Shown here: positions 17,717 through 26,571 of the stretch, piece after piece
Numbering within the stretch: position 1 is the first letter of the stretch
How the letters are laid out: each line of letters opens with the position of its first letter
NCBI GenBank assembly: GCA_027214125.1
Contig: JAPWHF010000015.1
Coordinates: 19,112 to 83,111, forward strand
Length of the DNA stretch: 64,000 nt
Direction: 5' to 3'
Source: Zoogloeaceae bacterium G21618-S1
Lineage (GTDB): Bacteria > Pseudomonadota > Gammaproteobacteria > Burkholderiales > Rhodocyclaceae
Translations under genes and position numbers: made by a program
The notes under the pieces: model-generated
The model's input: the letters and a program-made list of their open reading frames with translations, nothing else
Database searches by the model: none
What the model was told of the DNA's origin: nothing

Positions 17717-19022
17717 CGGCGAAGGCCTCCAGCAGGGCGCGGTGCGCATCGGAAAACACCACTTGCGGCCGGGCGGCGCGGACGCGGGCGATGGCGCCCT
17801 CGACGTGCACGTAGCGGCCGCTGGCCAGCAGCCAGGCGGCCACCGTGAGCGCGCTGCGCGAATAGCCCAGCGCACAGCACACCAGCACCTGCCCGGCACT
17901 GGCCTCGGCCTGGGTCAGCGCCCGCACCGCCTGCTGCAGCGCTGCCAGCGGCGGCACGGCCAGATCCAGCATGGGCACGTTGTAGGACTGGCGGGCGCCG
18001 ACCGGAGTGTCGAATTCGGCGGTGAGATCCACGATTGCATCGAAGCCGTGGTCGGCCAGTTCGGCTGGCGTGGGCAGCCGCCCCAGCCACACTTTGTCGG
18101 TGATCGCATCCGGCGCCGGGCGGTGGCGGGTCCACAGGTGGCGGTTGATCCAGGCGCCCAGCCGGTAGGGCGCCAGCAGCCAGCGCACCGCGGGGCTTTG
18201 CCGACCGGCGTGTTTCTGGAATCCGTGGGTGCCCAGCCAGGCATAGTTGACCGCCACCAGCGCCAGCGCCACCGCCGGCCAGATCGCCAGCCAGGCCACG
18301 CCGCCCAGCAGCGAGACCAGCACACAGGCCAGCGCGGCCAGACCATAGCGCAGGGCCAACTGCGGGCGGGTGGTGTCGGCGCGGCTGCGCAGCGGCGATT
18401 CGCCCCGATCCGGCCACAGCCACAGGCACAGCAGGCCGACCAGCGCGCCGGTGGGCAGATCGAAGAAATGGTGTTGCCAGGTGGTGAGCACCGAGGCCGC
18501 CACCAGCAGCGCCCAGGCATGCCACAGCAGCCGTCGGCCGGGCGCGGCGCGGCGCACCAGCACCCACCAGATGATCACCAGCAGACCGATGTGCAGCGAG
18601 GGCGCCTGGTTGTAGGGCAGATCGAAGCCGGCGAGCGCGTCGAAGAGGGCGCCGAACACGCCGTCGGCGGGCGGCTTGTCGCCCGAGAAGCGCAGCGGAA
18701 AGGCGACGAAGCAGGCCACCGAGACGAGTTGCGCGCTGAGCAGCCGCAGGCCATGGTGATTGACCTCGCGCGGCGTGCGACAGGCGAGGAAGGACAGGCC
18801 GTACATCAGGTCGATGGACCAGTAGGGCACGATGGTCCACGGCCAGAAGGGGATCGCCGACTCCCAGCCGAACACGATGGACGTGTTCACCCCGCGGCTG
18901 GCCGCCAGTTGATTCGCCCAGCCGTAGCTCAGAAAGAACAGCGGCGCCAGCAGCACCAGCCAGGCGATGCTGTGCTTCCAGCGGATCGGCCCGGGCGGCG
19001 CGGCGACGAGGGTGGCGTTCAC
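17706..19022 (-). CDS. ynbD: PAP2-family lipid phosphatase fused to a dual-specificity phosphatase domain (YnbD type)
   Basis: A 438-residue protein, close to E. coli YnbD (about 430). The N-terminal part has about six membrane helices with PAP2-like motifs (NQAPSLHIG and WQHHFFDLPTGALVG). The C-terminal approximately 150 residues form a tyrosine/dual-specificity phosphatase domain with the active loop VCCALGYSRSAL (C-x5-R). The start is the GTG at 19022, preceded by AGGAGG 8 bases upstream; the open frame extends further 5' but that stretch has non-coding character. Expected to dephosphorylate a lipid phosphate head group. Confidence 0.85.
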   Translation of the reverse strand: MNATLVAAPPGPIRWKHSIAWLVLLAPLFFLSYGWANQLAASRGVNTSIVFGWESAIPFWPWTIVPYWSIDLMYGLSFLACRTPREVNHHGLRLLSAQLVSVACFVAFPLRFSGDKPPADGVFGALFDALAGFDLPYNQAPSLHIGLLVIIWWVLVRRAAPGRRLLWHAWALLVAASVLTTWQHHFFDLPTGALVGLLCLWLWPDRGESPLRSRADTTRPQLALRYGLAALACVLVSLLGGVAWLAIWPAVALALVAVNYAWLGTHGFQKHAGRQSPAVRWLLAPYRLGAWINRHLWTRHRPAPDAITDKVWLGRLPTPAELADHGFDAIVDLTAEFDTPVGARQSYNVPMLDLAVPPLAALQQAVRALTQAEASAGQVLVCCALGYSRSALTVAAWLLASGRYVHVEGAIARVRAARPQVVFSDAHRALLEAFADAR

Positions 19023-19170
19023 CGGAGGGCCCTCCTGTCGCTGACGCGACGGAGGGTCGCCTTTGCACAGCCGACCCGTTCCGCAGGCGCCGAGCCGTGC
19101 TCGGCGAAACCCCTGCTCCACCCTCCCCGGGGGAGGTTCGCGCGCCCTTCGGGCGGCCGTGCGGGCGCGC

Positions 19171-20934
19171 TCATGCGGCGATGCGGCGCGCGATCGACAC
19201 GGTGAAGATGCCCCATTCGTCGATGCGCTGCTCGAGCTTCTCGAAGCCGGCCTCACGCACCAGCTGGTCCATCTCGGCCTGGGTGCGGCGGCGCATCACC
19301 CAGGCCTCGCCCTCGCGATGGCTGGTGAGCGCGCGGGCGATCATCTCCAGCTGCGGATGCCAGGGCTGGCCGGTGTAGATGAGGTAGCCGCCGGCCTGCA
19401 CCGCCTGCGCCATGCCGGCCAGCGAGGCGCGGATCATGTCGTTGGAGGGGAACAGCTCGTACAAGCCGGAGACGATGCCGATGGTGGTGCCCGGCTGCGC
19501 GCCCGCGACCGATTCGGTGTCGAAGGCGTCGCCCTTCACGAAGCGGGCGATGTCGGCCAGGCCCTTCTGCTCGATGAGGCGGCCGCCGTCACGCACGTTG
19601 ATGTCCGAGTAGTCGCGCAGCAGCACGGCGTCGGGCGCGGTGCCGTCGGCGGTGAGCGCATCGAGCACGTAGCGGCCATGGCCGGCGGCGATGTCGAGCA
19701 CGCGCACCGGCGTGTCGTCGGCGCGCATGCGCGCCATGGCCTCGCGGATGAGTTCTTCCAGATGCAGCTTGCGCTGGCGGATGCCGCGCCAGCCGATGGC
19801 GTCGAGATAGTTTCGATCCACCAGGCGGCCGATCCAGCCCGCGCCCTTGGCCTCGTTGCGATACACGTAGTCGAGCGTGCTGCCCGAATCGAAGCCGGTG
19901 CGATGCCCCAGCGACACGCCGTCCGACACCATGCCGGCCCAGCGCAGGCCCTTGCGGTAGGTCTTCCAGTACCAGCCCTTGAGGCTGCCCTCGGGCGGCG
20001 GCGCAGCCAGCGCCTGCGCTTCATCGAAAGTGACGCCGGCCTTGTCGGCATCGTTCAGGTCCACCGCCGGCGCCGGATCGTCGAACTGGCGCAGGATGAA
20101 GTCGTGCACCCGGCCCAACGCCGCTTCCCGGTCGGCCTCGCCGAGGGTGTCGTGGAAGAAGCCTTCGAGCACGTGCTTCTCCTTCACCGTGCTGCCGAGG
20201 CGCTCGAAGAAATCGTGCTGGGGTTGGTGATGCACCACCCAGTCCGCCCCCGAGATGAGCAGCTGGGTGGGGAGGGTGATGGCGGCCGCATCGGCCACCA
20301 CGCGCTCGGCCGCCTCGTACAGGCCGAGCAGGATGTTCACCGAAATCGCCCGCGTGATCAGCGGATCGGCATCGAAGCTCGCCTGCCGTTCCGGGTCGTG
20401 GGTGAGGAAGCGCGACTTCACATAGCTGTTTACATAGAAGTTGCCGCGCAGCTTCTGCATCAGGCGCAGGCCGGGCCGCGCGAAGGGCACATACAGCTTC
20501 ACCTTGAAGGCCGGCGAGGCCAGCACTAACGCACGCACCTGCGGTGCGTAGTCATGCGCCCAGGTGGCCACCGTCACCGCGCCCACGCTCTGCGCCAGCA
20601 CCGCCATGTCCGCGTGGGCGATGCCGTGCGTGTCGCGAATGTGGTCCACAAAGGTCTGCACATCGCGCACCGAGGTGCCGAAGCTCGGCGAAAAGCCGCG
20701 CTCGCCGGGCGAGCGGCCATGGCCACGGGCGTCCCAGGCAAACACATCGAAATCGGGCAAATCCAGTTCATCCACCAGATGCGCCATGCGCCCCGAATGC
20801 TCATGGCCGCGATGGAACATCACCACCGCGCCGCGGCGCGCGCCGGTGGCCGGCCAGTGGCGGTAGAACAGTTCGACGCCGTCGTGCGTCTTGAAATGAT
20901 TTTCGACTACCGGACGTTCGTTCAGTCGGTCCAT
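19171..20934 (-). CDS. ynbC: bifunctional alpha/beta hydrolase - SAM methyltransferase (YnbC type)
   Basis: A 587-residue two-domain protein, near the size of E. coli YnbC (585). Residues about 10-285 form a monoacylglycerol-lipase-like alpha/beta hydrolase: WDARGHGRSPG oxyanion region, LAQSVGAVTVA in place of the usual G-x-S-x-G (nucleophile S within Q-S-V-G), and a late VLEGFFHDTLGE His. Residues about 385-587 form a class-I methyltransferase with RVLDIAAGHGRYVLDAL as SAM site. ATG 20934 has AAGGA 8 bases upstream; ATG 20943 overlaps the preceding stop as ATGA and is an alternative. Confidence 0.87.
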   Translation of the reverse strand: MDRLNERPVVENHFKTHDGVELFYRHWPATGARRGAVVMFHRGHEHSGRMAHLVDELDLPDFDVFAWDARGHGRSPGERGFSPSFGTSVRDVQTFVDHIRDTHGIAHADMAVLAQSVGAVTVATWAHDYAPQVRALVLASPAFKVKLYVPFARPGLRLMQKLRGNFYVNSYVKSRFLTHDPERQASFDADPLITRAISVNILLGLYEAAERVVADAAAITLPTQLLISGADWVVHHQPQHDFFERLGSTVKEKHVLEGFFHDTLGEADREAALGRVHDFILRQFDDPAPAVDLNDADKAGVTFDEAQALAAPPPEGSLKGWYWKTYRKGLRWAGMVSDGVSLGHRTGFDSGSTLDYVYRNEAKGAGWIGRLVDRNYLDAIGWRGIRQRKLHLEELIREAMARMRADDTPVRVLDIAAGHGRYVLDALTADGTAPDAVLLRDYSDINVRDGGRLIEQKGLADIARFVKGDAFDTESVAGAQPGTTIGIVSGLYELFPSNDMIRASLAGMAQAVQAGGYLIYTGQPWHPQLEMIARALTSHREGEAWVMRRRTQAEMDQLVREAGFEKLEQRIDEWGIFTVSIARRIAA

Positions 20935-20939
20935 GGAAT

Positions 20940-21563
20940 TCATCCTTGTTTTTCTTGAGCGTGGATTTCGGCCAGACCGGCGCGCACGCGATTGATGATG
21001 TTCAAGACGATCAGCAGTGCCACCAGCGGCATCAGCCAGCTCGACCAGGCCGGCAGGCCGCCGGCCAGCCCCAGCCACAGGCCCAGCGCGCCGAACACGA
21101 AGGCCCGGTCGCTCTTGCCCATGGGCCCCTCGTAGCGGCGCGAGGCCCCCACCATCGGCCCCAGCGCGCCGGCCATCTCCGACACCGCCGCCAGCCAGAT
21201 CACCGCCCCCACGCTCAAGCCGCCAAAGGGCGCCACGAACGCGAACGGCAGGTACAGCGCCGCATCGGAGATCACATCGGTGAGTTCATTCAGGTAGGCG
21301 CCCAGCGTCGACTTCTGCCCATGTTCGCGCGCCAACATGCCGTCGATGGCATTGAGCGCCATGCGCAGGAACAGCCAGAGCGGCAGGACCAGATAGGCCG
21401 CCGGCCCCGGATTCAGCAGCACCAGTGCCACGCCGATCGCCACGGATATCCCCATGGCGAGCAGGGTGACCGCATTGGCGCTCACGCCGGCGGCAGCGAG
21501 GCGAGCGACCAGCGGGCGCAAAACATCCTGAAAGCGAGGCTTGATGTCGTAAATGGAGAGCAT
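20940..21563 (-). CDS. ynbA: CDP-alcohol phosphatidyltransferase (YnbA type)
   Basis: A 207-residue membrane protein with the CDP-alcohol phosphatidyltransferase motif D-G-x2-A-R-x8-G-x3-(E)-x3-D: DGMLAREHGQKSTLGAYLNE continues with LTDVISD. Such enzymes swap CMP of CDP-diacylglycerol for an alcohol such as glycerol phosphate, serine or inositol phosphate; the alcohol here cannot be deduced. It is the first gene of the six-gene lipid operon and matches E. coli YnbA in length (about 201) and context. Confidence 0.88.
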   Translation of the reverse strand: MLSIYDIKPRFQDVLRPLVARLAAAGVSANAVTLLAMGISVAIGVALVLLNPGPAAYLVLPLWLFLRMALNAIDGMLAREHGQKSTLGAYLNELTDVISDAALYLPFAFVAPFGGLSVGAVIWLAAVSEMAGALGPMVGASRRYEGPMGKSDRAFVFGALGLWLGLAGGLPAWSSWLMPLVALLIVLNIINRVRAGLAEIHAQEKQG

Positions 21564-21754
21564 GATGTCCAGTCCGGGCAGGAAGGCAGCCGCATCATAG
21601 CCAATGCCATACGGCCACGCTATACCGCCTGCATGCGCGTCGCTGATCGATACCCCGAGGCGCGCCAGGCGCCCCCTCGACCACTGCCAAAATCGTTCAA
21701 GACGCTGCCCCGGCGTCCATGGCAGGATGACGCACAGATGCCGAGACTCCCTTC

Positions 21755-22579
21755 ATGGCCACCACCGAATACGCCCGCTTCTTCCGTGCCGACGATATCG
21801 CCCCGCTCGACTGCCTCGATGCGCGCTATCGCCGCCAGGTGTTCGCCCCGCATTTTCACGAGAGCTTCGTGGTCAACACCCTGCTGGCCGGCGCCCAGCG
21901 CTACCGCTACCGCGGCGCCGAGCATGTGGCCGGGCGCGGCGCGCTGGTGATGATCAACCCCGGCGAGATGCACACCGGCCATGCCGAGAGCGCCGGCGGC
22001 TGGGCCTACCGCGGCTTTTACCCGTCGACCGCGCTGATCGGCCGGCTGGCCGAGGCGATCAGCGACCGCTCGGGCGTCATGCCGCTGTTTACCGCCACCG
22101 TGGTGCCCGACGCCGATCTGGCCCGCCGCCTCGACCGCCTGCATCTGCTGCTGGCCAAATCGACCGATCCGCTGCTGCGCGAGTCCGCCCAGGTCGCGGT
22201 GTTCGGCGACGTGATCCGCCGCCACATGCACATCGCCGAGCGGCCCGAGACCCGCTGCGAACGGCTGACCGACACGGTCAAGGCACTACTCGCCGAGCGC
22301 CTTGGCGAGAACGTGTCGCTCACCGAACTGGCCGCCCTCACCGGCCGCTCGACCTGGCATGTGTGCCGCCAGTTTCGCGCCGACACCGGCCTGTCGCCGG
22401 TGGCCTGGCGCAACCAGTTGCGGGTGCAGCGCGCGCTCGGCGCGCTGGTGCGCGGCGAGGCCATCGGCGAGGTAGCGGCGCGCTTCGGCTTTGCCGACCA
22501 GGCGCACCTGACCCGCGCCTTCCGCGCCGCGCTGGGCGTCACGCCCGGCAAGGTGCGCCACGGCCTTCTGACGCATTGA
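21755..22579 (+). CDS. AraC family regulator with cupin sensor domain
   Basis: A 274-residue protein: an N-terminal AraC-binding cupin (APHFHESFVVNTLLAGAQRYRYRG, MINPGEMHTGHA) and two C-terminal helix-turn-helix motifs (VSLTELAALTGRSTWHVCRQFR and IGEVAARFGFADQAHLTRAF). It lies 4 bp before azlC on the same strand, so it probably regulates amino-acid export by AzlCD, as AraC-azlCD arrangements do elsewhere. The inducer is unknown. Confidence 0.92.
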   Translation: MATTEYARFFRADDIAPLDCLDARYRRQVFAPHFHESFVVNTLLAGAQRYRYRGAEHVAGRGALVMINPGEMHTGHAESAGGWAYRGFYPSTALIGRLAEAISDRSGVMPLFTATVVPDADLARRLDRLHLLLAKSTDPLLRESAQVAVFGDVIRRHMHIAERPETRCERLTDTVKALLAERLGENVSLTELAALTGRSTWHVCRQFRADTGLSPVAWRNQLRVQRALGALVRGEAIGEVAARFGFADQAHLTRAFRAALGVTPGKVRHGLLTH

Positions 22580-22583
22580 ACCG

Positions 22584-23291
22584 ATGACGACTGTCCGCCA
22601 CGCTCTCTATGCCGGCGCCCGCGATGCGCTGCCGCTGATGATCGGCACCCTGCCCTTCGGCGTCATCTACGGCACCACCGCGGTGGCCGCCGGCCTGTCG
22701 CCGCTGGCCGCGCTGGCCATGTCGGTAATCGTCTTCGCCGGCTCGGCGCAGTTCATCGCGGTCAGCCTGATCAGCGGCGGTGCCGCCTTGCCGGTGATCT
22801 GGCTGACCACCTTCGTGGTCAACCTGCGCCATGCGCTGTACAGCGCCACGGTGCACCCGGCCGCCCACGGCTGGGGGCTGCGCTGGCGCGCGCTGGTCGC
22901 CTTCTGGCTGACCGACGAAGTCTTCGCCGTCATCGAAAAACGCCTGATGGAACGCGGCAACGACGCGCTGCTGCCCTACGCCCTCGGCGCCGGCGGCGGC
23001 TTCTACCTCAACTGGCTCACCTGGACGGCCATCGGCGCCTGGCTGGGCCAGCAGTTTCCCGATCTGGCCGGCTGGGGGCTGGATTTCGCCATGATCGCCA
23101 CCTTCGCCGCCATGATCGCACCGCAACTGCGCGCGCCCACGCCAGTGGTCGTCGCGCTGGCCGCCGGCACCACCGCCTGGCTGGCGCGCGGCCTGCCCTT
23201 CAAGCTCGGGCTGATCCTCGCCGCCTTTGCCGGCGTCGCAGCAGGCGTTTGGATGGACCACCGCCGCAAAGCACGAGAAGCTGCCGCATGA
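22584..23291 (+). CDS. azlC: AzlC family amino-acid exporter, large subunit
   Basis: A 235-residue inner-membrane protein. GARDALPLMIGTLPFGVIYG, VIVFAGSAQFIAVSLI and VVNLRHALYSATV are family hallmarks of AzlC/YgaZ, which with AzlD/YgaH exports branched-chain amino acids or analogues. It follows the AraC gene by 4 bp and overlaps azlD as ATGA. Confidence 0.93.
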   Translation: MTTVRHALYAGARDALPLMIGTLPFGVIYGTTAVAAGLSPLAALAMSVIVFAGSAQFIAVSLISGGAALPVIWLTTFVVNLRHALYSATVHPAAHGWGLRWRALVAFWLTDEVFAVIEKRLMERGNDALLPYALGAGGGFYLNWLTWTAIGAWLGQQFPDLAGWGLDFAMIATFAAMIAPQLRAPTPVVVALAAGTTAWLARGLPFKLGLILAAFAGVAAGVWMDHRRKAREAAA

Positions 23292-23599
23292 CCATCGCCG
23301 CCCTGCTCGCCGGTATGTTCCTCGCCACCTACCTCACCCGCGCCAGCTTTCTGGTCTTCGGCCACCGCCTGCGTTTTCCGCCCGCGCTCAAGGCGGCGCT
23401 CCACCATGTACCGGTCGCCGTGCTCACCGCCATCATCGTGCCCGAGGCGCTGGCTCCGGGCGGCCAACTGGATGTCTCGCTCGGCAACCCGTGGTTGGTC
23501 GGCACCGTCGTCGCGGCGGTGGTGGCGCGCCTCAGCGGCCATCTGCTCTTGTCGCTCGCCGTCAGTTTTGCGGCGTTCGGGCTGATGCGCTGGTGGTGA
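23288..23599 (+). CDS. azlD: AzlD family amino-acid exporter, small subunit
   Basis: A 103-residue protein with about four hydrophobic helices; FLATYLTRASFLVFGHR and HHVPVAVLTAIIVPEAL are AzlD/YgaH signatures. The ATG overlaps the azlC stop (ATGA), which fixes the start and implies coupled translation in a two-subunit exporter. Confidence 0.92.
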   Translation: MTIAALLAGMFLATYLTRASFLVFGHRLRFPPALKAALHHVPVAVLTAIIVPEALAPGGQLDVSLGNPWLVGTVVAAVVARLSGHLLLSLAVSFAAFGLMRWW

Positions 23600-23627
23600 G
23601 CGCAGCCGGCTCGTTACACTGGCGGCC

Positions 23628-24341
23628 ATGCCACGCACCACGCCTGTCTTCTTTGCCCTGATCAGCGCGCTGCTGAGTCTGCCCGCCGAGGCACGCCCGC
23701 CCGTGGTGGCGGTCGACATCGGCCACACCCTCGTCGCCCCCGGCGCCACCAGCGCGCGCGGGCGCAGCGAGTTCGACTTCAACCGCGATCTCGCCCGTGA
23801 AGTGGCCGCCGCGCTCATCAACCGCGGCATCGCAGCCCATCTGGTGAATGACGACGGACAGATCGCCTCGCTGCGCGACCGCCCAAAAGCCGTACCTGAG
23901 GCCGACTTCTTTCTATCGATTCATCACGATTCGGTCAGCGAACAGGAGCTCACACCGTGGACCTGGCAAGGCACACCACAGCGCTACAGCGACACTTGGG
24001 CCGGCCATTCGCTGTTCGTCTCGCACGACAACCCCGCCCCCGCGGCCAGCCTCACCTGCGCCTCCGCTATCGGCGCACGGCTGCAGCGCATGGGCTTCGT
24101 CCCCACCGACAAGAACGCCCGCCGCCGCGCCTGGGCCGATCAGGCCAACACCGTGCATTGGTACGACAATCTGGTGGTGCTCTACCGCACCACGAAACCA
24201 GCCGTGCTGTTCGAAGCCGGCGTGATCAAGCACCGGGACGAAGAACTGCTGCTGCGCGACCCCGCGCGCCAGCGCCGCATGGCCGACGGCATCGCCACGG
24301 GCGTCGCAGCGTGTTTGCAGGCAATGGACTCAGCCCGCTGA
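23628..24341 (+). CDS. N-acetylmuramoyl-L-alanine amidase (Amidase_3)
   Basis: A 237-residue secreted protein: a signal peptide ending near AEARP, then an Amidase_3 zinc domain with VVAVDIGHTLV (first Zn His), the Glu in GRSEFDFNRDLA, FLSIHHDSVS (His) and the late catalytic Glu in AVLFEAGVIKH. It would cleave the amide between MurNAc and the stem peptide in the periplasm. The stretch between HHDS and FEAG carries an insertion of about 80 residues typical of a restricted branch. Its last 12 bases overlap the convergent MFS gene. Confidence 0.9.
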   Translation: MPRTTPVFFALISALLSLPAEARPPVVAVDIGHTLVAPGATSARGRSEFDFNRDLAREVAAALINRGIAAHLVNDDGQIASLRDRPKAVPEADFFLSIHHDSVSEQELTPWTWQGTPQRYSDTWAGHSLFVSHDNPAPAASLTCASAIGARLQRMGFVPTDKNARRRAWADQANTVHWYDNLVVLYRTTKPAVLFEAGVIKHRDEELLLRDPARQRRMADGIATGVAACLQAMDSAR

Positions 24342-25499
24342 ACGTTTACGCAACAAAGGCAACAAGGCAATCACACCAAGCACCGGCCCCGGCAGCAACA
24401 ACCAGGCCACTTTCGGCCCCCAGTCCGCCACCACCGACGTGCCCCAGGCGATCGACACCATGGTCACCGCAAAGCCCAGCGCGTTCTGCAGCGCCAGTGC
24501 GCTACCCACGATCTCGGGCGGGCAGGCCCGCGCCGACATGGCCGAAAAATGCGGCGAGTCGGCCACCACGCTGGCGCCCCAGATCAACATGAAGGCCAGC
24601 AGCAACCACGGCCCGGCATCGGCCAGCCACGGGAAGGCCGCGCAACACAGCGCCGAGACGGTCAGCGCCGTCGCGGCCACCGGCGCGCTGCCCACCCGCC
24701 GGCTGACAAATCCCCCAGCGATGCAGCCCAGCGCGCCAATGCCAATGATCGCGAAGCTCAGCCCCGACACCGGTGCCAGCGTGGTCAGCGAAGTGCCCGC
24801 CACCAGCAGCGGCACCAGCGTCCACATCGCGTACAGCTCCCACTGATGGCCGAAATAGGCCAAGGCCGAGGCACGAAACGTCGGGATGCGGAAGGCCATC
24901 AACACCCGGCCGAGGCGCAAGGGCGGCGCATCATCGCGACGCTTGAGATGCGGCCCGTCACCAAGCCGGAAGATCATCACCGCCGCCACCAGCGCCAGCA
25001 CCGAAGCTGTCAGCAACACCGCCTGCCACGGCCACTGCCCGCCGGCCAGTTTCACGCCATGCGGCAGCGCCGTGCCGAGCGTGAGCATGCCTACCAATTG
25101 CGCCAGCGCATGGCCGGCGCGCTCGGGCACCCAGCTCACCACCAGCTTCATCCCCAGGGGGTACACGCCGGCCAGACTCAGCCCGACCAGAAAACGCAGC
25201 ACCAAACCACTGCCCATGCCCGACGCCATCAACGCAAACCCAGCATTGGCCAGCGCACCGAGCACCGCGCACACCGCAAAAATCCGGCTCGCCGCAAAGC
25301 GATCCGCCAGACCGGTCAGCGCAAAACCGAGCGTGCCGACAATGAACCCGAGCTGCACCGCGTTGGTCAGCCGGCCGATATCCGCCGGGCCGACGCCCCA
25401 GGCACGGATCAGATCCCCCGCGGCCGCATTGGCGGAGAACCATAACGAAGTGCCGAACAACTGGGCAATGACGATGGTGGGGACAACGGGCAGGCGCAT
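24330..25499 (-). CDS. MFS transporter
   Basis: A 389-residue major-facilitator protein with twelve hydrophobic segments; GLADRFAASRIFAVC is the MFS loop 2-3 motif, and LVGLSLAGVYPLGMKLVVSWVPERAGHALA helix 4-5 resembles sugar-phosphate/organic-acid members. A cytoplasmic loop (GDGPHLKRRDDAPPLRLGR) divides the two halves. It stands alone; the substrate is not inferable. Confidence 0.88.
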   Translation of the reverse strand: MRLPVVPTIVIAQLFGTSLWFSANAAAGDLIRAWGVGPADIGRLTNAVQLGFIVGTLGFALTGLADRFAASRIFAVCAVLGALANAGFALMASGMGSGLVLRFLVGLSLAGVYPLGMKLVVSWVPERAGHALAQLVGMLTLGTALPHGVKLAGGQWPWQAVLLTASVLALVAAVMIFRLGDGPHLKRRDDAPPLRLGRVLMAFRIPTFRASALAYFGHQWELYAMWTLVPLLVAGTSLTTLAPVSGLSFAIIGIGALGCIAGGFVSRRVGSAPVAATALTVSALCCAAFPWLADAGPWLLLAFMLIWGASVVADSPHFSAMSARACPPEIVGSALALQNALGFAVTMVSIAWGTSVVADWGPKVAWLLLPGPVLGVIALLPLLRKRSAG

Positions 25500-25633
25500 G
25501 GCGCGAGTATAGACGGGCAGGCCGAGCGGACAAACGCCGATTCAGCTGCCATAAATGCGTGACCGCGGGGGTAAAAAAAGGTGTCGGATAGTTTTACATC
25601 GGCGCAACAAGACCATTTGCTCAGTCAACCGAA

Positions 25634-25655
25634 AGCAATAGCTATTTGCTAGCAA
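25634..25655. promoter_or_regulatory. nested palindromes upstream of a sigma-54 promoter (possible enhancer)
   Basis: AATAGCTATT (25637-25646) and TTGCTAGCAA (25646-25655) are adjoining perfect 10-bp palindromes, and AGCAA/TTGCT elements recur around them. They lie 45-65 bp upstream of the -24 element, a plausible place for an activator of sigma-54. The surrounding 25500-25699 is AT-rich and otherwise holds no gene. Confidence 0.4.
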
Positions 25656-25699
25656 CTCATTGTTTTTATGCGAATATTACCGATTAGCTAATACTTAGG

Positions 25700-25715
25700 T
25701 GGTACGATTTATGCA
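25700..25715 (+). promoter_or_regulatory. sigma-54 (RpoN) promoter of the PEP-CTERM gene
   Basis: TGGTACG-N4-ATGCA matches the -24/-12 consensus TGGYACG-N4-TTGCA at all but one base, with GG and GC exactly 12 apart. It lies about 105 bp before the PEP-CTERM start. Some PEP-CTERM systems are controlled by RpoN with the PrsK/PrsR pair, which supports the reading. Confidence 0.75.
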
Positions 25716-25819
25716 TGATGTCAATTGGACACAATGTCGCATCAACATTTTTAGAAGATGCTGTGGTGAGGTCGACATCCGTGATCTGCTCCACCCACAG
25801 CACACGAAGGGGGAACACC

Positions 25820-26446
25820 ATGAAAATCCGCACACTCGCACTCGCCATCGGTCTGGCCCTGCCGGCCGCCGCCATGGCCCACACCACCTCCATCGGCTAT
25901 GTCGCCGGCGTCAATCCGGGTGAAGTCACTTTCTGGACCGGTTCCTATGCCCACGGTGGCACACCGGTCAACGAGGCCGACCTGACGCTGGTCGGCGCCG
26001 CCGGCACGGTGTATGGCCCGGTGACCAAAGCGTTTGACATCACCCCGGTGGGCGTCAAGCCGTCCGGCCTGATCGACGGTACTAACAACTTCTTCTGGGC
26101 CCAAAGCACGACCCCGGGCTTCAGCTATGACTTCCCGGTTGCCACCGACCCGAACCTGTTTGGCGGTGTCATCTGGTGGCAGGGTGTCACCTTCACCGGG
26201 CTGAATGCCGGCACCTATGACGTCACCTGCGGCGCCACCTGCGGCACCACGCAGCAATGGGCTTCCTTGAGCACGGCGGGCAACATTCAGAACCTGTCCG
26301 GCGGTCTCAATCAGGACACCCTGCGCTTCGTCCTGCAAGCCGGCGACATCGGCGGCGGCGGCACCAACAATGTGCCGGAACCCGCTTCGCTGGCCCTGCT
26401 GGGCCTCGGCCTGGCCGGTCTGGCGCTGCGTCGCCGCAAGGCCTGA
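25820..26446 (+). CDS. PEP-CTERM sorting-domain exported protein
   Basis: A 208-residue secreted protein: signal peptide MKIRTLALAIGLALPAAAMA, a beta-rich Gly/Thr/Ala body (with one Cys pair, TCGATCG), and a C-terminal VPEPASLALLGLGLAGLALR followed by RRKA, the PEP-CTERM signal that an exosortase removes. Start ATG follows GGGGGAACACC. Such proteins are tied to extracellular polysaccharide and floc formation. No exosortase is in this window. A sigma-54 promoter and a terminator bracket it as a single-gene transcript. Confidence 0.92.
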   Translation: MKIRTLALAIGLALPAAAMAHTTSIGYVAGVNPGEVTFWTGSYAHGGTPVNEADLTLVGAAGTVYGPVTKAFDITPVGVKPSGLIDGTNNFFWAQSTTPGFSYDFPVATDPNLFGGVIWWQGVTFTGLNAGTYDVTCGATCGTTQQWASLSTAGNIQNLSGGLNQDTLRFVLQAGDIGGGGTNNVPEPASLALLGLGLAGLALRRRKA

Positions 26447-26472
26447 GGCACGCAGTCACACCGCGTCAGACA

Positions 26473-26497
26473 CGGCGACCGCGAGGTCGCCGTTTTT
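26473..26497 (+). terminator. rho-independent terminator after the PEP-CTERM gene
   Basis: Stem CGGCGACC / GGTCGCCG with GCGA tetraloop, then TTTTT, 26 bp after the stop. Confidence 0.9.
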
Positions 26498-26571
26498 CGT
26501 GGACGCCGACACCGCCGGCGAAGCAGCGATCGCGGTAGACTGCGCCGGTCCCGATCGCGAGCGTCTCCGCC

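Noticed and set aside
17604..19205. 533-codon open frame antisense to the YnbD-like gene
   Set aside because: Gln/Arg/His-rich with no fold; opposite strand has a well-supported phosphatase.
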